NCBI GenBank assembly: GCA_964035015.1
Contig: OZ035998.1
Coordinates: 13,223,643-13,287,642 of the forward strand
DNA from: Corallium rubrum
Lineage: Eukaryota; Cnidaria; Anthozoa; Scleralcyonacea; Coralliidae
DNA: 64,000 nucleotides
Direction: 5' to 3'
Part shown: positions 1 through 64,000 of the stretch, in pieces
How the letters are laid out: each line of letters opens with the position of its first letter
How positions within the stretch are numbered: position 1 is the stretch's first letter
The notes under the pieces: generated by a model
What the model was told of the DNA's origin: nothing
The model's input: the letters and a program-made list of their open reading frames with translations, nothing else
Database searches by the model: none
Program-made: the position numbers and the translations under genes

Positions 1-1
1 T

Positions 2-2160
2 TAGGATTCATTTGGGAAGTCACCAAAATTGTTTTGGTCCTACCATAAATATTTTCTTCGCAACAGAAATTCGCCAACTGCAATCACCCATAAAAACATA
101 AATGCAACAACACCGAAGAAAAAAGCTGAACTTTTTAATGACTATTTCGCTTCCGTATTCCTTTCAATCTCTACTACTAATCTGAATCCGGACCTAACTC
201 CAAAAACGAATGAGGAAATATTTAACATTGAGTTCACAGATAGTGAAGTTGAGGAAAGTCTAAGTAACCTGGACACATCAAAGGCTTATAGTCCTGATGG
301 AATTCCACCAATGTTCGAAGGAGTTATCGAGTAGCCTTTGCAGTTTATTTAACAAGTCCCTAACAACAGGTAGTGTACCCAGTGAATGGAAGCAGGGGCG
401 TAGCCAGGATTTTGAAAGGGGGGGAGCCGAAATCACAATAAATTTTTAGGGGGGTCCGGGGGCTTGCCCTCCAGGGAATATTTGAAATCGAGAGTCGCTG
501 AAATGCCATTTCCTGGCTTTTGGAGGAAGATTGTACAGGCCCTAAAGGTTAAAAAACGTCATATAAAATACTCAAAACACGCAAACGTCACATAGATACT
601 CAAAATGCATACACTCAGAAGATTGAATACACTGTTTACAGTTTATTTCCTGACATAATTCATATTGCATCAGTTTTGTAGTTACATGTCTGTTGTTTTA
701 TATCTAAAGGGGGGGAGCCGCGGCTCCCACAGCTCCCCCCTGGCTACGTCACCGAATGGAAGCAAGCAAACGTGATACCAATCGACAAAAAAATTCTGTC
801 GAACTAGTGACCAACTACAGACCAATTTCTTTGTTGCCAATAGTGTCGAAAGTCCTAGAGAGATGCGTTTTTAATAACATATTCATTCATTCGTTCACGA
901 AATAATTAACCAGGTACAGCATGGATTCCTTGTGAATCGCTCATGTGTAACACAGCTCTTAGGTGTACTACACGACATAGGCAAAAATCTAGACCAGAAT
1001 AAGCAAGTTGATATGTTATACCTTCAGTTGACTTTTCAAAAGCATTCGTCTCTGTAGACCATAATATTCTCCTCCACAAACTAAAACTGCATGGAATAAA
1101 TGGATCGCTTTTACATTGGTTTGAAAGTTACTTGAACGACAGGAAGCAGCGAGTGATTGTTGAAGGCATGGCGTCAGGATGGTCTCCTGTCACATCTGGT
1201 GTACCTCAAGGTAGCATTCTGAGACCGTTGCTTTTTGTAATATTTATAAACGATCTTCCTGACAATATTTCATCTGAAACAAATTCAGCACTGTATGCAG
1301 ACGACTCAAAGATGTATAGAGTTATACGATCAATCGATGATTGCCTGTCTTTGCAAAACGACCTGGACAATCTTGAGAAGTGGAGTACTGAATCCAAAAT
1401 AAATTTAATACTTAAAAATGCAAGGTGCTATCAATAACAAGAAAACAGAATCCAGTCAAATATTCATACCACATCTGTGGCAACGAACTTTCTACCTGTC
1501 ACGCCGAAAAAGATCTTGGAATTGCCGTGTCCAGTGATTTGAAATGGGGTCTCCATATTGTAAAGATAGTAGTAGCAAAGGCAAACAAAAGGCTCGGTCT
1601 TCTTGAGAGAACTTGTTTTGAAATCACAAATACTCAAGTCAGGAGGACCTTATACTTGACACTGGTAAAATCACAGCTTTCTTATGCAACCGAGATCTGG
1701 AGCCCCAGGAGTGTAAGTCTTATAAAAAAGATCGAAGGTGTTCAGAAGAGAGCGACATTGTGGATTTGGAAAAAAATCGCATGGAAACATCATCCCACTT
1801 GTATACGACAGAGAAATCAAAGACCTAGTTTTTTTATTATAAATGCAAGCATATAACATTACAAATCTAGCCATTTCAAAGTATATGCTCCAATTACTGT
1901 CAGCAGGACACGTGCAGGCTCCTCCTCTCTTCTAAAAACGCATTACTGTAAAACTAGCACTTTTCATGGCTCATATTTTGTATGAATTGTAAAACTGTGG
2001 AATTACGTACTTAACTCTGCTTCTTCTAACTCCTTTAATACTCTTTCCACCTTCAAAACTTACCTGCATAAAACCTATTTTAATTTAACCATTACTAACT
2101 TTAATCCTGACATATTAAGTTCACAATCATTAACTATATACAGTTGAATGTCTTGTATAA
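2..2160 (+). pseudogene. CR1-like (Jockey superfamily) LINE ORF2 fragment, decayed
   Basis: A reverse-transcriptase region is read in pieces. An N-terminal segment (KKKAELFNDYFASVF, then SPDGIPP) lies in 5-334. After a frameshift near 325 comes SLCSLFNKSLTTGSVPSEWK, interrupted by a MITE at 395-753. Then LVTNYRPISLLPIVSKVLE, and at 1132-1437 the catalytic block GVPQGSILRPLLF with YADD (about 1294-1305). The thumb and C-terminal region follow (EKDLGIAVSSDLKW, LVKSQLSYATEIWSP). Several stops and frame changes exist, so it is not active. The 5' end is outside the window. Confidence 0.88.
395..753. mobile_element. MITE inserted in the LINE, 11-bp target duplication
   Basis: Ends GGGGCGTAGCCAGG and CTGGCTACGTCACC are inverted. 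The flanks are direct repeats GAATGGAAGCA at 384-394 and 754-764, which splits a LINE codon stretch. Internal G-rich tracts. A related sequence in the other orientation lies at 60268-60596. Confidence 0.75.
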
Positions 2161-2839
2161 CCTTTTTCTACGTGAGATTTTAATCTCTTTTCGATCGTGT
2201 GGTAATTGACCGTTGGACAGAGTTTCGCCAAGTTGGACAGAGTTTGGACAGAGTTTATGCCGAGTTTGGGAGCAGTGCAATTCGATGTTCGATGAGAAAA
2301 TCGTCTCGACGTTAACGGTTAACGCTGATCGTTTCAGGAGTTTCCACCCTTGTCTTCTCTTACGTATATGCAGTAAACAGGGACAGCATGATGATCGTAA
2401 CCGCCAAAATGGATATTTTAAAGCCACAGAAAGGACAAAATATATGTAGTTAAACCAATGTATAAGTCCATTTTATATTCACTAACATAATCATATCCAT
2501 TATTTTACCATAAATATGTATTTACATGTCATACATAAAATAATATATTTACATATATACAGGCAAACTGTTTGTGCGGGCCCCCTGTGCTTTTACCACA
2601 CGCGATAGCTCTTCGTTCAAGTAGAAAAACAGACATCGGTCGTGTGATGATCAACCACTGCTTGATATTGAGATTAATGTGATCGACATCATAACAAAAA
2701 TGCACTTTGGCAAATTTGAAAAAACTTTGTACTTAACAACAAATCAACAAAACTGGAAAAAGATACGATTTGATTAAAAAGGAACTTAAACAAGCTGGTG
2801 CTATAGTCATATATTATGTTGTTGTTATGTTTATGTATA
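2161..2839. other. Non-coding segment between LINE C-terminus and LINE 3' tail
   Basis: Contains GTTGGACAGAGTTT repeats near 2213-2260 and no convincing gene. It may be a further insertion that separates the LINE ORF from its tail at 2840-2892, but no clear ends are visible. Confidence 0.4.
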
Positions 2840-2892
2840 TCACATTTATTTAACAGGACCCGCAGTAATCGGCCTCTATTTATTTAGTCAAG

Positions 2893-3239
2893 GTTAAATA
2901 AAATAAAATAAAATAAAATAAAATAAAATAAAATAAAATAAAATAAAATAAAATAAAATAAAATAAAATAAAATAAAATAAAATAAAATAAAATAAAATT
3001 AAATTAAATTAAATTAAATTAAATTAAATTAAATAAAATAAAATAAAATAAAATAAAATAAAATAAAATAAAATAAAATAAAATAAAATAAAATAAAATA
3101 AAATAAAATAAAATAAAATAAAATAAAATAAAATAAAATAAAATAAAATAAAATAAAATAAGATAAAATAAAATAAAATAAAATAAAATAAAATAAAATA
3201 AAATAAAATAAAATAAAATAAAATAAAATAAAATAAAAT
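2893..3239. repeat. (AAAAT)n tract, about 345 bp
   Basis: Pentanucleotide array with an (AAATT) variant block near 2996-3032. It follows a LINE-type 3' UTR (CGGCCTCTATTTATTTAGTC), so it is likely an expanded LINE tail. Confidence 0.95.
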
Positions 3240-3424
3240 GAATTACTAATGCGTGTTCAAAATTGCTACCCTGATCGTGGATCATAAAAATTTTGCTGTG
3301 AGAGAAACATATTTTGTTTCAGAGGAAGCTACAACCAGATCTTCAATAAACAAACAGGCGACTATATGGATAACTGCGTATTATGAAAGATATCTCGCAA
3401 GAACCCCCCATAAAGTATATATTA

Positions 3425-3793
3425 GGGGCCGTTTACATGAATCCAGATTGAGTTTCAATCCAGTTTGAAAAGCGAATTCAATCCGTGTTTACATGGGAAT
3501 TGGGTTTCTGGATTGAAATCCGTAAATATTTGAAAACACGCATGCATTGTTTGTTCTAGTCCTTTCTGTCACGTTTTTCATTCCGGAATGAAACTCGCAC
3601 CGCCTTTACATGATTCCGGAACGAAATTTCAATCCGGAATGAGATTTCAATCCGGAATGAGAACCGGATTGAACTCAATCTGGAATGAGCTAATCTCAAT
3701 CCGGATTCATATAAACGGATAAAGGGGTTTGATCAGATGCGGAATGAGTTCAATCCGGATTGAAGCTCAATCCGGATTCACGTAAGCGGCCCC
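3425..3793. mobile_element. TIR MITE with TTA target duplication (PIF/Harbinger-like)
   Basis: Ends GGGGCCGTTTACATGAATCC and GGATTCACGTAAGCGGCCCC are inverted. The TTA flanks at 3422-3424 and 3794-3796 fit the 3-bp TSD of PIF/Harbinger. The interior is many repeats of AATCCGGATTGA. No ORF. Confidence 0.75.
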
Positions 3794-3796
3794 TTA

Positions 3797-4453
3797 GAAA
3801 ATATATTCAATATAGTGAACAATATTTTTGAATGTAAAATCTTATACTGAAAACAAGCCACATTATATAGTGATACAATGGAATAGTTCATGCTATCAGC
3901 CGGTAAGTTGTCGTGCCACCCTGCATTTTCATTGGCTCCGAAGGCATCATTCGCTAACACTCGGTAAGTTGTTCTGCCTCACGCCAGACGATTTTATTCA
4001 CCTCTGGGGAAGCCCTCGGACAGGAATAAGTTATAAACTATCTTTCTAATTCTTTAGTGAAATAAAAGTAGGTTAGATATGCTGCCGAAACAGAGAACGT
4101 AGGAGTGTAACGTTTCGAGCAAAGGGCCTTCGCTCGAAACGTTAGACTATATTTCTAATTCTTTCCTGTCCAAATCGCTCTTTAGTATTTTATAATTTTA
4201 TTCTGGCTATCTTCAGACGATTTTATTCACCTTGGGGAACTTACTCAACTCTACTAACGCATGCGCAGTAGATACAAAAATAAAAGATTCCTAACCAAAA
4301 ACGAAAAAAAAATGAACAAGAAGAAAAGTAAAACTGAATAAAAAATCTTCATGTTCATTGCATCACGATACGTTAGTTAGTTTACAGCACAGTAACTTCC
4401 TACTCCGCCCAATTAATTTATTATTAACTCATTAACAAAAATATTATACAAAC
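3797..4453. other. Intergenic or intronic stretch with a hairpin repeat
   Basis: No gene seen. A perfect 12-bp hairpin AACGTTTCGAGC / GCTCGAAACGTT lies at 4109-4143. The segment 4063-4150 is related to 63240-63305. CAGACGATTTTATTCACCT occurs twice (about 3987 and 4215). Confidence 0.5.
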
Positions 4454-63623
<59,170 letters not shown>

Positions 63624-64000
63624 TCAAGGGTCTCAGAAGTGAGCTTAAATTTTTGCTGTCATCAGCGATTTAATTCAGGTGAGCATACGATTACTGCGAC
63701 ACATCTTACGCAAATGATTGTCAAACGGTGGTCGCACATGACTTGCATGGTGCTATTCGATCGGGGGCGAGACCCAGTGTCTTGTTTGGCATTAAATAGT
63801 ACACTGAAAATGTGCTACCTATAGGTCTAATGTTTTTTGTTTTAACTTTAACCAGTTAATAAAAAGATACATATTTATATTAAACAACAATACTGTACGT
63901 GTCACTGATCTTCTGACAATTTGATGTAAATTCGGGCCGTTTCTAGTAAAGGCCGAACGAAACCTTTTGAGAGAATTAAATTAACCAATTCACTGCTCAC
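63624..64000. other. Upstream of the FN3 gene start
   Basis: Expected to hold the 5' UTR and perhaps the promoter. No TATA box or other element can be supported by eye. Confidence 0.35.

Noticed and set aside
4109-4143. Hairpin AACGTTTCGAGC...GCTCGAAACGTT as a terminator or ribozyme
   Set aside because: It has the CGAAACGTTAG tail seen in Penelope-like ends but no CTGANGA core; it is kept only as a repeat.

Overview
The window is metazoan nuclear DNA. It is AT-rich, has long spliced genes, and carries many animal-type transposons: CR1-like LINEs, GIY-YIG Penelope-like elements, a Helentron, hAT and TIR MITEs, and long (TA)n tracts. The repeat repertoire and domain types resemble a cnidarian (coral or sea anemone). 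That assignment is inference; no single sequence proves it.

The main content is one minus-strand gene running from about 63.6 kb to beyond the left edge. Exon 1 (63530-63623) encodes a signal peptide and ends in phase 1. After a roughly 10.6-kb intron come 32 exons, arranged as 16 two-exon cassettes. Each cassette encodes one fibronectin type III (FN3) domain: exon A (219 nt; 216 nt in the last cassette) plus exon B (93 nt), about 104 residues together. Every exon is phase 1-1, every splice site is GT-AG, and no exon contains a stop. The joined product in the window is about 1,695 residues: a signal peptide and 16 glycosylation-rich FN3 domains, with the remainder outside. Domains D2-D15 sit in near-identical tandem units of about 2 kb. 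Their introns share a hAT MITE and a (TA)n tract, whereas D1 and D16 are diverged. Higher-order duplications and a visible recombinant unit show growth by unequal exchange. Copy differences in the exons cluster in the predicted C'-E part of the FN3 fold and most change the amino acid.

Regions: 1-3.24 kb holds a decayed CR1-like LINE, interrupted by a MITE and ending in an (AAAAT)n tail. 3.4-4.4 kb holds MITE and foldback sequence. 4.45-30.3 kb and 41.2-49.6 kb are the FN3 array. In the D15 intron (6.6-10.6 kb) there is a minus-strand sequence matching every part of a hammerhead ribozyme, and two Penelope-like 3' ends in inverted orientation. 30.3-41.2 kb is a Helentron inserted in the D5 intron. 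It encodes OTU protease, zinc finger, HUH-Y2 Rep, PIF1-type helicase and EEP endonuclease, and has a 2A-like motif near the N-terminus. The copy is not autonomous: the helicase Walker A is missing and the reading frame is shifted. Its 5' part also holds a Penelope-like 3' end, a LINE 3' end and two unidentified ORFs. 49.6-63.5 kb is mostly the introns of D1 and exon 1, filled with foldback and TIR elements, a CR1-like LINE with an (ATT)n tail, and microsatellites.

No rRNA, tRNA or CRISPR was seen. No promoter could be supported for the FN3 gene.
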